Assembly (NCBI GenBank): GCA_026982145.1
Contig: JALSHQ010000043.1
Location: 1 to 5,766 of the forward strand
From: Gammaproteobacteria bacterium
GTDB taxonomy: Bacteria; Pseudomonadota; Gammaproteobacteria; SZUA-140
Direction of reading: 5' to 3'
Length of the DNA: 5,766 nt
Positions within the stretch are counted from its first letter, which is position 1, and each line of letters opens with the position of its first letter. Below are positions 1-5,589 of the stretch, in pieces. A model generated the notes under the pieces. That model had not been told where the DNA came from and searched no databases. It saw only the letters and a list, made by a program, of their open reading frames with translations. A program made the position numbers and the translations under genes.

Positions 1-1863
1 GTGCAGTGGCCCGAGGCCATCATCATCAGCGAGTGGTGTTGATCCGTTAGCAATATCTAAGCTGATTACCGTAAGGGTTTCATCTTCCATTGCTGTGCCG
101 ATGACGGTGACTCCGCCAGTGGGCGCATCATTGGTGTTATTTACCGTGATGTTGAAAGCAGGTAGGGAGCTGCTATCACCCTCCGCATCGGTGGCGGTGA
201 TGACGATGTTGTTGTAAGTGCCCACATGGCTATTATCGGGGGTCCCTGAGAGTACGCCGCTCGTCGTGTCAAAATCCCCAAGCCAGCTTGGCTGGTTGAT
301 AATACTGTATGTGATTCCGTCGAGTGAGCTGTCGATATCCGTAGCTGTGGGCGAAAAGCGATAGAGACTATCTTCATTCACGTTGCTGGCAGGTGTGCCA
401 CTGATCGCTGGCGCATCATTGACCGCAGCAACATTAAGGGTGATGGTGTTAGCGATACGGCTGTTGTTAAAACCATCACTCACGGTAAATTTAAAGCGGT
501 CATAATTATCACCAGAAGCATTAAGTGCAGATTTAAATGTGAGCGTTGGAATCATCGCTCTTGTAATGGTTTGGTTGAGCATCACCTCAGCACCGCTAAT
601 TTTTAGGGTGCCAATCGTTTCCAGCTCGGTGATTTTAAGATGAGAGAGCGGCTGGCCATCGGCGTCATTAAATCCAAAGTCACTCTCTTTAAAACTGTAA
701 GTCATGTCTTCGCTGGCAGTCACTGTGTTGTCTGTAGCTGAAGGTGGAGTGTTGAGGGTCACAATACGCACTCGATGATTGTCATAATCTGCAATGTAGA
801 GTGTGTTGCTGGCATCGACAGAAATGCCTGCCGGGTTATTGAGTGCTGCGTTAGTGGCTTGCCCGCCATCGCCATTAAAGCCTGCGATGCCAGTGCCAGC
901 AATGGTGGTGATGATATTGTCCAGTGTTAAGTGACGAATGCGATGGTTACCTGTGTCTGAAATCAACAAATTTCCATAAGCACTTAATGTAATATCGAAG
1001 GGTTCTGCAAGTTTGGCGTTTGTCGCTGTGCCGCCATCACCACTAAAACCAAACTCCCCCGTGCCTGCAATAGTGCTGATTATTCCGGTATTACCGTCTA
1101 CTTTTCGAATACGGTTGTTTCCCGTATCGGCGATAAAAATGTTGCCGTCAGTATCGATGGCAACGCCGTGGGGCGCATTGAGTTGAGCGCTGGTGGCGCT
1201 GCCTCCATCACCATCCGCGCCTGCAGCTCCATTGCCTGCGACAGTGGTGATAATGTTGCTGATTAAATTAATTTTCCGAATGCGGTGGTTGTTTCTATCT
1301 GCGATATAGAGGTTGTTGCTGGCGTCAATGGCAATGCGACTGGGGGCGTCGAGCTGTGCCGCTGTAGCATTGCCACCATCGCCACTGAACCCCGCATTAC
1401 CTGCTTCACCCGCTTCATTTACAATGCCAGCGATAGTGGTGATGATATTGCTGGTTAAATCAATTTTCCGAATCAGGTGATTGTTGAAATCGGCGATATA
1501 CAGGTTGTTGTTAGTATCAACGGCAATGCTGGCAGGGCTACGCAATCGTGCTTCGTCGGCAGCACCACCATCGCCGCTGAAACCCGGGGTGCCCGTCCCT
1601 GAAAGGGTGGTAATAATACCTTCGGGGGTTACTTTTCGAATCCGGTGATTATTTGAATCGGCAATATAGCGGTTGCCCGTTGAGTCAAAGGCAATATCTT
1701 CAGGGTTATATAACTGGGCATCGATAGCTGCATTGTCATCACCACTAAACCCACCACTCTCCCCGTTTGTACCAGCGTATGTGTCAATATCGCCCACTGC
1801 CGCGTGAACGCTGGGAAGCGTGAATGACAATAAAAAAATTAAAATCAGCGAAACTTTCCGCAT
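1..1863 (-). CDS. Secreted NHL-repeat beta-propeller protein with cadherin/Ig-like modules (3' end outside window)
   Basis: The frame is open without a stop from the ATG at 1863 to the window edge, giving 621 codons of a longer protein. Residues 1-21 form a signal peptide: MRK, a hydrophobic run of Leu/Ile/Phe, then a VHA-A cleavage site. Residues 23-371 contain six NHL repeats, each with a GDGG-type turn, a (L/I)YIAD strand and an NHRIRK loop, the number expected for one closed six-bladed propeller. Residues 372-481 resemble the cadherin-like/VCBS-type modules of bacterial adhesins (SEDMTYSF, FTVSDG). Residues 482-577 begin with NDAPAISGTP and resemble a putative Ig (He_PIG) domain with SGTPDNSHVGTY. 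A further module starts at NDAPTGG (578). The ATG at 1863 is preferred because AAAGG lies 8 bases upstream and the signal peptide follows directly. An in-frame ATG at 1911 would add 16 residues but lacks a ribosome site. The export and domain calls are solid. The function is unknown; surface binding or adhesion is an inference from the domains. Confidence 0.9.
   Translation of the reverse strand, partial: MRKVSLILIFLLSFTLPSVHAAVGDIDTYAGTNGESGGFSGDDNAAIDAQLYNPEDIAFDSTGNRYIADSNNHRIRKVTPEGIITTLSGTGTPGFSGDGGAADEARLRSPASIAVDTNNNLYIADFNNHLIRKIDLTSNIITTIAGIVNEAGEAGNAGFSGDGGNATAAQLDAPSRIAIDASNNLYIADRNNHRIRKINLISNIITTVAGNGAAGADGDGGSATSAQLNAPHGVAIDTDGNIFIADTGNNRIRKVDGNTGIISTIAGTGEFGFSGDGGTATNAKLAEPFDITLSAYGNLLISDTGNHRIRHLTLDNIITTIAGTGIAGFNGDGGQATNAALNNPAGISVDASNTLYIADYDNHRVRIVTLNTPPSATDNTVTASEDMTYSFKESDFGFNDADGQPLSHLKITELETIGTLKISGAEVMLNQTITRAMIPTLTFKSALNASGDNYDRFKFTVSDGFNNSRIANTITLNVAAVNDAPAISGTPASNVNEDSLYRFSPTATDIDSSLDGITYSIINQPSWLGDFDTTSGVLSGTPDNSHVGTYNNIVITATDAEGDSSSLPAFNITVNNTNDAPTGGVTVIGTAMEDETLTVISLDIANGSTPLADDDGLGPLH
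751..1797 (-). repeat. Six tandem NHL blade repeats inside the secreted protein gene
   Basis: The six units have their YIAD-like strands near residues 66, 122, 186, 243, 300 and 356, so the period is 56-64 residues. Blade 3 has extra residues (around 147-157) before its GFSGDGG turn. The DNA of some units is still very similar: plus-strand 1234-1282 and 1426-1474, exactly 192 bases apart, match at most positions. This suggests fairly recent internal duplication or gene conversion. Confidence 0.85.
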
Positions 1864-1971
1864 GGTAATAGCCTTTATATCTCTGTTAATCGTTAAAAAT
1901 GCGATATCCATGCGGCGAATAAACCACTTACCCCAGTGTTAAAGCCGGTTAAAAGCGGTCAAGGAGGCGAT

Positions 1972-1977
1972 ATTATA
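1972..1977 (-). promoter_or_regulatory. Possible -10 box for the NHL gene
   Basis: The minus strand reads a perfect TATAAT here, about 110 bases before the NHL start codon. The matching -35 position (around 1994-2000, minus ACTCTA or CTCTAA) is poor, so the promoter would need an activator or may be fortuitous. The 7-bp inverted repeat 1966-1972/2007-2013 overlaps and flanks it. Confidence 0.3.
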
Positions 1978-2239
1978 CACGACTATCTCGCTCTTAGAGT
2001 GTGGTGTATCGCCGCATAAAATAGCGGTATCTCATTGTATTTTAAGGTTTGTTGTTATTTTTGTGTTGTTTTGGTTATTTGTCTGTTTGGATGATGCAGA
2101 GGGCGGTCGCTACGGGAAATTTCACCCCACTAACTTGTTGGGTAGATAGAGGTGAAAGCATTGATGTTTTCTAGATCTGCTTTTGCAGGTGGCGATCTCT
2201 ATTGAGTTGCCGATAGCCACTGTAGCCTTAACGTAGATT

Positions 2240-2300
2240 TTGTACTGCCCTACGATGTTCTTATGCACAGAACTTCATGGCAGGCATAGGGGCAGTGTAG
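2240..2300 (+). promoter_or_regulatory. Long hairpin in the cheX upstream region
   Basis: ACTGCCC at 2244-2250 is perfectly complementary to GGGCAGT at 2290-2296. As RNA, the stem extends outward to 2240/2300 through one T-A and three G-T pairs. Inside it, GTTCT 2257-2261 pairs with AGAAC 2269-2273 around a 7-base loop. There is no T-run on either strand, so it is not an intrinsic terminator. It ends about 10 bases before the cheX ribosome site. It could be a 5' leader structure or a protein-binding palindrome. Confidence 0.4.
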
Positions 2301-2325
2301 ATCGAGACAAGGGAGAGTTGCGCAA

Positions 2326-2790
2326 ATGGATGCAAAGTTTATAGACCCAGTGCTGAAGGCGGTGGTGAATATCCTCCAAACGATGGCGCAGATTACGCCT
2401 GAGTCAGGAGCGCCAGAAATAAAACCTGATGACCTATCTCGCGGTGTGGTGAGCGGTTTTATTGATCTTGCAGGCAGTGACACCCGTATTTCCGTGGCTG
2501 TTACTTTTTCCAGTGAGGCGATCCTCGATATTGCGAGCCGCATGATGCACATGGAGTTAAAAGAGGTCGACGATGTGGTTAAGGATCTCGTGGGTGAAAT
2601 GGCCAACATGGTGGCAGGCGGCGCCAAGGCTAATCTACAAGAGGCCGGTTATGATTTTGATTTAACGCTCCCCTCAGTGGTGGTGGGTGAGCAGCATACC
2701 GTTAAACATAGCGTAGAAGGGGTCACGCTGATTTTACCTTTCAAGATAGATGCCGGCGAGTTTTATGTCGAGGTGTGCTCGCCAGCTTAG
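2326..2790 (+). CDS. cheX: CheX-family chemotaxis phosphatase-like protein
   Basis: This 154-residue protein matches the CheX family in length and layout. CheX proteins (CheC/CheX/FliY superfamily) remove phosphate from CheY-P and so reset chemotactic signalling in the cytoplasm. The central helix carries the family's single catalytic ExxN signature, E91-M-A-N94, followed by MVAGGAK. The N-terminal segment starting DAKFIDPVLKAVVNIL is also typical of the family. Single-signature proteins like this act as CheX-type dimers in known cases. The start at 2326 is supported by AAGGGAG at 2310-2316, about 9 bases upstream. No cheA, cheY or cheW lies in the window, so the response regulator it serves is unknown. 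The next gene, 133 bases downstream on the same strand, encodes an EAL-HDOD protein and may be co-transcribed. The family call is firm; phosphatase activity is inferred from the retained E and N. Confidence 0.88.
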   Translation: MDAKFIDPVLKAVVNILQTMAQITPESGAPEIKPDDLSRGVVSGFIDLAGSDTRISVAVTFSSEAILDIASRMMHMELKEVDDVVKDLVGEMANMVAGGAKANLQEAGYDFDLTLPSVVVGEQHTVKHSVEGVTLILPFKIDAGEFYVEVCSPA

Positions 2791-2829
2791 CCATTGCATC
2801 TAACGGGAGTAGAGAGCAAAGAAAACACC

Positions 2830-2916
2830 CCTCAAGGTGGCCGACTAATATATACGCTATTTTAGTCGATAAGCTACTGTCTTTTACCACAAATTAATCT
2901 GTGGTATTCCTTGAGG
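2830..2916 (+). promoter_or_regulatory. Structured leader that may mask the EAL-HDOD ribosome binding site
   Basis: Three perfect inverted repeats are nested. The outer stem pairs CCTCAAGG 2830-2837 with CCTTGAGG 2909-2916. Within it lie CGACTAA 2842-2848 with TTAGTCG 2862-2868, and TACCACA 2885-2891 with TGTGGTA 2900-2906. This makes a three-way-junction fold. The right strand of the outer stem contains the TGAGG Shine-Dalgarno of the downstream GTG start, so folding would hide it. I see no match to the c-di-GMP-I (GEMM) consensus. The repeats are seen directly; the regulatory role is inferred. Confidence 0.4.
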
Positions 2917-2917
2917 A
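2912..2917 (+). promoter_or_regulatory. Shine-Dalgarno site fixing the GTG start of the EAL-HDOD gene
   Basis: TGAGGA lies 6 bases before the GTG at 2924, good spacing for translation. It supports GTG as the true start, which yields the N-terminus MTGQIYVARQPIF expected of this family. Another GTG at 2922 is in a different frame. Confidence 0.7.
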
Positions 2918-2923
2918 AAAAGT

Positions 2924-4150
2924 GTGACTGGTCAGATTTATGTGGCTCGACAACCGATTTTCGACCGTAGTGGGCATGTCTATGCTTACGAGTTGCTCTA
3001 TCGTTCTGGGCTCGATAATTATTTTGCTCACCACAATGGTGACGAAGCCTCCTCTTCTGTGATTAATGACAGCATGTTTGGTTTTGGGCTAAGCAGCTTA
3101 ACGGGGGGGAAGACGGCATTCATCAATCTAACGCGCACGGTACTGCTCAATGAGTGGGTGACTGTGATCCCAAAAGAGCTGGTCGCCGTTGAGGTGCTAG
3201 AGGCGGTTGAGCCGGATGAAGCCGTCATCGCCGCTTGCAGAAAATTAAAAGATAATGGTTATAAAATCGTGCTGGATGATTTTGTTTATCATGAGAAGTT
3301 TGAGCCATTATTAGACTTGGCTGATATTGTTAAGATTGATTTCATTGTTTCATCAAAAGAAGAGCGTGCAGCGATGTGCCACCGTTTTTCTGATAAACCC
3401 CTTTTAATGCTGGCTGAAAAGGTTGAAAATCGCGAGGAGTATCAAGAGGCGTTAGATCTCGGTTTTGTCTATTTTCAGGGGTATTATTTTTGTGAGCCAG
3501 AAGTGGTGTCACGCAAGGATGTGCCGGGGTTTAAACTGAATTATCTGCGGTTTTTACAAGAGCTCAATCGCCCAGATCTTGATTTTGATAACATGGAAAG
3601 CATTATCAAGCATGATATTTCGCTCTCCTATAAATTACTGCGCTATATCAATTCAGTCTCTTTTGGCTGGCGGAATAAAGTTGAGTCGATTAAGCAGGCG
3701 TTGGTGATGTTGGGTGAGCGCCCTTTAAAAAAGTGGGCTGCACTCGCTGCCTTTTCCAGTATGGCAGAAGATAAGCCACCAGAGCTGTTGACCACCTCAC
3801 TAGTGCGCGCTTCATTTTGCGAATCGATAGCTGCCGAGGTTTCCATGAAGGACAAAGCATTGGACCTCTTCTTTATCGGTATGCTGTCGGTGGTTGATGC
3901 GTTGGTTAATCGGCCCATTGAAGAGATACTGGATGAGATCAACATCTCTGATGAAGTGCGTACGGCGCTGATTGATGGCGGCACACCGGCGGCCAATGTG
4001 TTGCAGCTCATTATCGCTTACCAGCAAGCCCATTGGGATAAAGTGGCTGAAATGGTTGCGCTGCTAGGGGTGGATGAGGCGCGTGTTCCGATACTCTATT
4101 ACGAAGCCATTGCATGGGCAGATGAAGTGGGAAGCCCTGGCGCACAGTGA
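2924..4150 (+). CDS. EAL-HDOD signalling protein (c-di-GMP phosphodiesterase-like)
   Basis: This 408-residue cytoplasmic protein has the standard YuxH/CdgJ-type layout: an EAL domain (about 5-195) followed by an HDOD domain (about 205-390). EAL domains hydrolyse c-di-GMP; HDOD domains are regulatory helical modules related to HD but without the catalytic His-Asp pair. In place of EAL it reads E23-L-L-Y-R27. Other residues matching catalytic positions are N68, E90 or E93, D118-D119, K137, E165 and Q185 in QGYYF. The loop after DDF lacks the usual G-T-G and reads VYHE, a degeneracy typical of this subfamily. Activity is therefore possible but not assured; the protein could be a weak enzyme or a c-di-GMP or protein-binding sensor. 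It follows cheX on the same strand, which suggests a role in motility or behaviour. It ends 3 bases from the stop of convergent hpnD. Confidence 0.92.
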   Translation: MTGQIYVARQPIFDRSGHVYAYELLYRSGLDNYFAHHNGDEASSSVINDSMFGFGLSSLTGGKTAFINLTRTVLLNEWVTVIPKELVAVEVLEAVEPDEAVIAACRKLKDNGYKIVLDDFVYHEKFEPLLDLADIVKIDFIVSSKEERAAMCHRFSDKPLLMLAEKVENREEYQEALDLGFVYFQGYYFCEPEVVSRKDVPGFKLNYLRFLQELNRPDLDFDNMESIIKHDISLSYKLLRYINSVSFGWRNKVESIKQALVMLGERPLKKWAALAAFSSMAEDKPPELLTTSLVRASFCESIAAEVSMKDKALDLFFIGMLSVVDALVNRPIEEILDEINISDEVRTALIDGGTPAANVLQLIIAYQQAHWDKVAEMVALLGVDEARVPILYYEAIAWADEVGSPGAQ

Positions 4151-4153
4151 ATC

Positions 4154-5029
4154 TTACTCTGTTACAGCATTTTTTAGATAAGCCTTGTAGCGCTGCTTCT
4201 CTTTGCGCGAGGTTCGCCACGCCAGCCAGAGCTTACGAATCGGGGTGAGTGAGGTGCGATGTTCTAGCACCCGGTAGCCTTCATTTTCAATCTCATCAAG
4301 AATGGCGCGGTAAATCGTGGCCATAATGATGCCACTGCGCTGTGGATGGCGGTCACAGTCGGGTAGCAATGCGAAAGCTTGTTGATAACAGCCATGTGCT
4401 CGCTCAGCCTGAAATTTTAGCAGTGCGCGGATGTTATCCGTGGTCTTATTTGCCGCTAACTCCTCAGTGGTGACACCGAAGCGTTCAAGTTCATCCAGCG
4501 GAATATAGAGCCGCCCACGGGCACTATCTTCATGTACATCGCGCAGAATATTGGTGAGTTGGAGCGCCATGCCAAGGGCGTGAGCGTACTTGAGCGTGGC
4601 GCGATCCTGATAACCAAATATCTCGGCAGACATCAACCCCACTACGCTCGCGACACGGTGGCAGTAGAGTGACAACTCTTTGAAGGTTGGATAGGCGTTG
4701 TAGTCAAGGTCCATCTCCATGCCGTCAATGATCTCAATGAAATGTTCTTGCGGGAGGTCGAATGCTTTAATGGTCTCTTGCAGCGCTTTTCCCACCATAT
4801 GCTCAGCGCTTTCTTGATAGACTCGGCCGATCTCTTCACGCCACCAAGCCAGTTTGATGCGTGCAATTTCGTGTTCCTCGGTCTCATCCACCACATCATC
4901 CACTTCTCGGCAGAAGGCGTAGAGTGAGATGATCGCGCGGCGCTGTGGCGGCGGTAAAAAAAGGAAGCTGTAATAGAAGCTAGAGCCGCTTTTTGCGGCC
5001 TTGTCTTGGCAGTATTGATCGGGTGTCAT
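4154..5029 (-). CDS. hpnD: Presqualene diphosphate synthase HpnD (squalene/phytoene synthase family)
   Basis: This 291-residue enzyme belongs to the trans-isoprenyl head-to-head synthase family and starts with the MTPDQYC...KSGSSFYYSF segment typical of HpnD. HpnD joins two farnesyl diphosphates to presqualene diphosphate, the first step of the bacterial HpnCDE route to squalene and hopanoids. Both Mg-binding aspartate motifs are intact: D44-D-V-V-D48, and N160-ILRDVHE-D168 followed by RGRLYIP. It has no signal peptide. The ATG at 5029 has no clear Shine-Dalgarno, but the N-terminus fits the family. HpnC, HpnE and squalene-hopene cyclase are not in the window, so the pathway must be completed elsewhere or the product used differently. 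A role as phytoene synthase is the main alternative, less likely because of the HpnD-like N-terminus. Confidence 0.88.
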   Translation of the reverse strand: MTPDQYCQDKAAKSGSSFYYSFLFLPPPQRRAIISLYAFCREVDDVVDETEEHEIARIKLAWWREEIGRVYQESAEHMVGKALQETIKAFDLPQEHFIEIIDGMEMDLDYNAYPTFKELSLYCHRVASVVGLMSAEIFGYQDRATLKYAHALGMALQLTNILRDVHEDSARGRLYIPLDELERFGVTTEELAANKTTDNIRALLKFQAERAHGCYQQAFALLPDCDRHPQRSGIIMATIYRAILDEIENEGYRVLEHRTSLTPIRKLWLAWRTSRKEKQRYKAYLKNAVTE

Positions 5030-5065
5030 TGATTTGATGGGTCTGATTGTGAATCTAAGCCGCCA

Positions 5066-5094
5066 ATGATCACGGTGTGCGGGAAAAGAGTCAA
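5066..5094 (-). promoter_or_regulatory. Possible sigma-70 promoter of hpnD
   Basis: On the minus strand TTGACT (5094-5089) is followed after 17 bases by GATCAT (5071-5066), 5/6 and 4/6 matches to consensus. Transcription would start roughly 30 bases before the hpnD ATG. The -10 is weak, so this is a candidate only. Confidence 0.35.
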
Positions 5095-5108
5095 GCTTAG
5101 CGGGGCTG

Positions 5109-5136
5109 TGGCGGCCGGAAAGCGTCGCTATTTTTT
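5109..5136 (+). terminator. Terminator-like hairpin with T-run, plus strand
   Basis: TGGCGGC at 5109-5115 can pair with GTCGCTA at 5124-5130 (7 pairs, two of them G-T) around an 8-base loop, followed directly by six T residues at 5131-5136. No plus-strand gene ends nearby. It could stop transcripts running antisense through hpnD from the EAL-HDOD gene, or it may be chance. Confidence 0.3.
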
Positions 5137-5310
5137 CAAATTAAAGATATCCGGTGCGGTTCTCTGCTGATTATTGCTTGATAATATTCGGGTTATTTCA
5201 TTTTAAATCAATACAGTTAAGGATGGTTTATTATGTTAATTATTCTTTATTTCAGCATGCTTGATTTTGACAATTGATTTTATTCAGTGCCACTAAACTG
5301 GTTAGATTAT

Positions 5311-5314
5311 CTAA
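5311..5314. repeat. Target site duplication of the MITE, left copy
   Basis: CTAA directly precedes the left end of the element and recurs at 5474-5477 directly after the right end. It fits the YTAR target duplicated by IS5-group transposases. Confidence 0.75.
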
Positions 5315-5473
5315 GGAACCTCTGATTTATTCATGAACTCGTGTCTTGCGCCTAAAATATCCATCTTCTGCGTTGCAAATCTTCGCAATAGCCCGCTATT
5401 ACGTGCGATTCGCGCCTTGAAGCTGAACATCTTAGATCACAATCCACTTCGCTCAGAATAAATCAGAGATTCC
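5315..5473. mobile_element. 159-bp MITE with IS5-like ends
   Basis: The element is bounded by 18-bp terminal inverted repeats, GGAACCTCTGATTTATTC at 5315-5332 and its complement at 5456-5473, with one mismatch. It is flanked by the 4-bp CTAA duplication. Its centre is a perfect small palindrome, AATAG-CCCG-CTATT (5387-5400), at the exact midpoint. Stretches on the two sides are imperfectly complementary throughout (for example around CCTAAAATAT and its counterpart before ATCTTAGATC), so the whole unit could fold into one long hairpin. It is too short to encode a transposase and would need one in trans. The 4-bp YTAR-type duplication points to the IS5 group. Clean ends and duplication suggest a fairly recent insertion. 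Confidence 0.8.
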
Positions 5474-5477
5474 CTAA
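5474..5477. repeat. Target site duplication of the MITE, right copy
   Basis: CTAA directly follows the right inverted repeat, matching the left copy at 5311-5314. Confidence 0.75.
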
Positions 5478-5509
5478 AACACAAAAAATGTGCGCTGTTC
5501 TCTTGAACT

Positions 5510-5538
5510 CTGACAAAGCGATCTATACATCGTATAAT
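5510..5538 (+). promoter_or_regulatory. htpX: Sigma-70-type promoter of htpX
   Basis: CTGACA (5510-5515, 5/6 to consensus) is followed after exactly 17 bases by a perfect TATAAT (5533-5538). The start codon lies about 50 bases further on. A CTTGAA at 5502-5507 resembles the -35 of heat-shock sigma-32 promoters, but no CCCCAT-type -10 follows at the right distance. The -35 box is 33 bases from the end of the MITE duplication. Confidence 0.7.
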
Positions 5539-5589
5539 TCGACACCAATAATCTTAATGCCAATTAATACTGAAAAATCGGAGTTTTGA

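Larger units (their letters stand above)
1864..2325. other. Divergent intergenic control region
   Basis: These 462 bases separate the minus-strand NHL gene from plus-strand cheX, and I see no convincing gene. They hold a TATAAT box facing the NHL gene (1972-1977) and an inverted repeat flanking it: GGCGATA at 1966-1972 and TATCGCC at 2007-2013. A GT-rich stretch almost free of C runs from 2034 to 2081. Further inverted repeats are TTTCACC 2120-2126 with GGTGAAA 2151-2157, a small CTGC-TTTT-GCAG hairpin at 2177-2188, and a longer hairpin at 2240-2300. The density of symmetric elements suggests regulated divergent promoters, but none matches a regulator site that I can name. Confidence 0.6.
5030..5314. 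other. Intergenic region between hpnD and the MITE
   Basis: No convincing gene is seen in these 285 bases. The part next to hpnD has mixed composition and holds its candidate promoter and a terminator-like hairpin at 5109-5136. The remainder, about 5137-5310, is AT-rich. It contains a consensus TTGACA at 5267-5272 without a matching -10, and a 14-codon frame at 5233-5277 that is too short to call. Confidence 0.5.

Noticed and set aside
141..377. Minus-strand frame of 78 codons inside the NHL/Ig gene
   Set aside because: It is in another frame of the same strand as a continuous 621-codon gene with clear domains.
2209..2216. GCCGATAG resembling the -10 of flagellar sigma-28 promoters upstream of cheX
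   Set aside because: It matches 7 of 8 bases, but no TAAA-type -35 lies at the required distance.
2250..2627. Minus-strand open frame of 125 codons opposite cheX
   Set aside because: It lies antisense to a clear CheX gene, has Ser/Thr-rich composition typical of a reverse-frame shadow, and shows no recognisable domain.
2885..2906. TACCACA/TGTGGTA hairpin as a terminator of cheX
   Set aside because: No T-run follows it; it fits better as part of the leader structure of the next gene.
3643..4011. Minus-strand open frame opposite the HDOD region, with smaller ones at 3028-3228 and 3812-4033
   Set aside because: All are antisense to the well-supported EAL-HDOD gene and match no family.
4159..4175. 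CTG-TTA-CAG hairpin followed by a T-run, after the EAL-HDOD stop
   Set aside because: The stem is only 3-4 bp, too weak for an intrinsic terminator.
4011..4220. Minus-strand frame spanning the convergent gene ends
   Set aside because: It overlaps the ends of both real genes and has low-information composition without a ribosome site.
4642..4899. Other-frame open reading frames inside hpnD (including plus-strand 4742-4927)
   Set aside because: They are shadows of the hpnD coding sequence, whose frame carries both aspartate motifs.
5233..5277. Fourteen-codon frame with an AAGGA-like site upstream
   Set aside because: It is too short, AT-rich and without any recognisable product; a leader peptide role cannot be supported.
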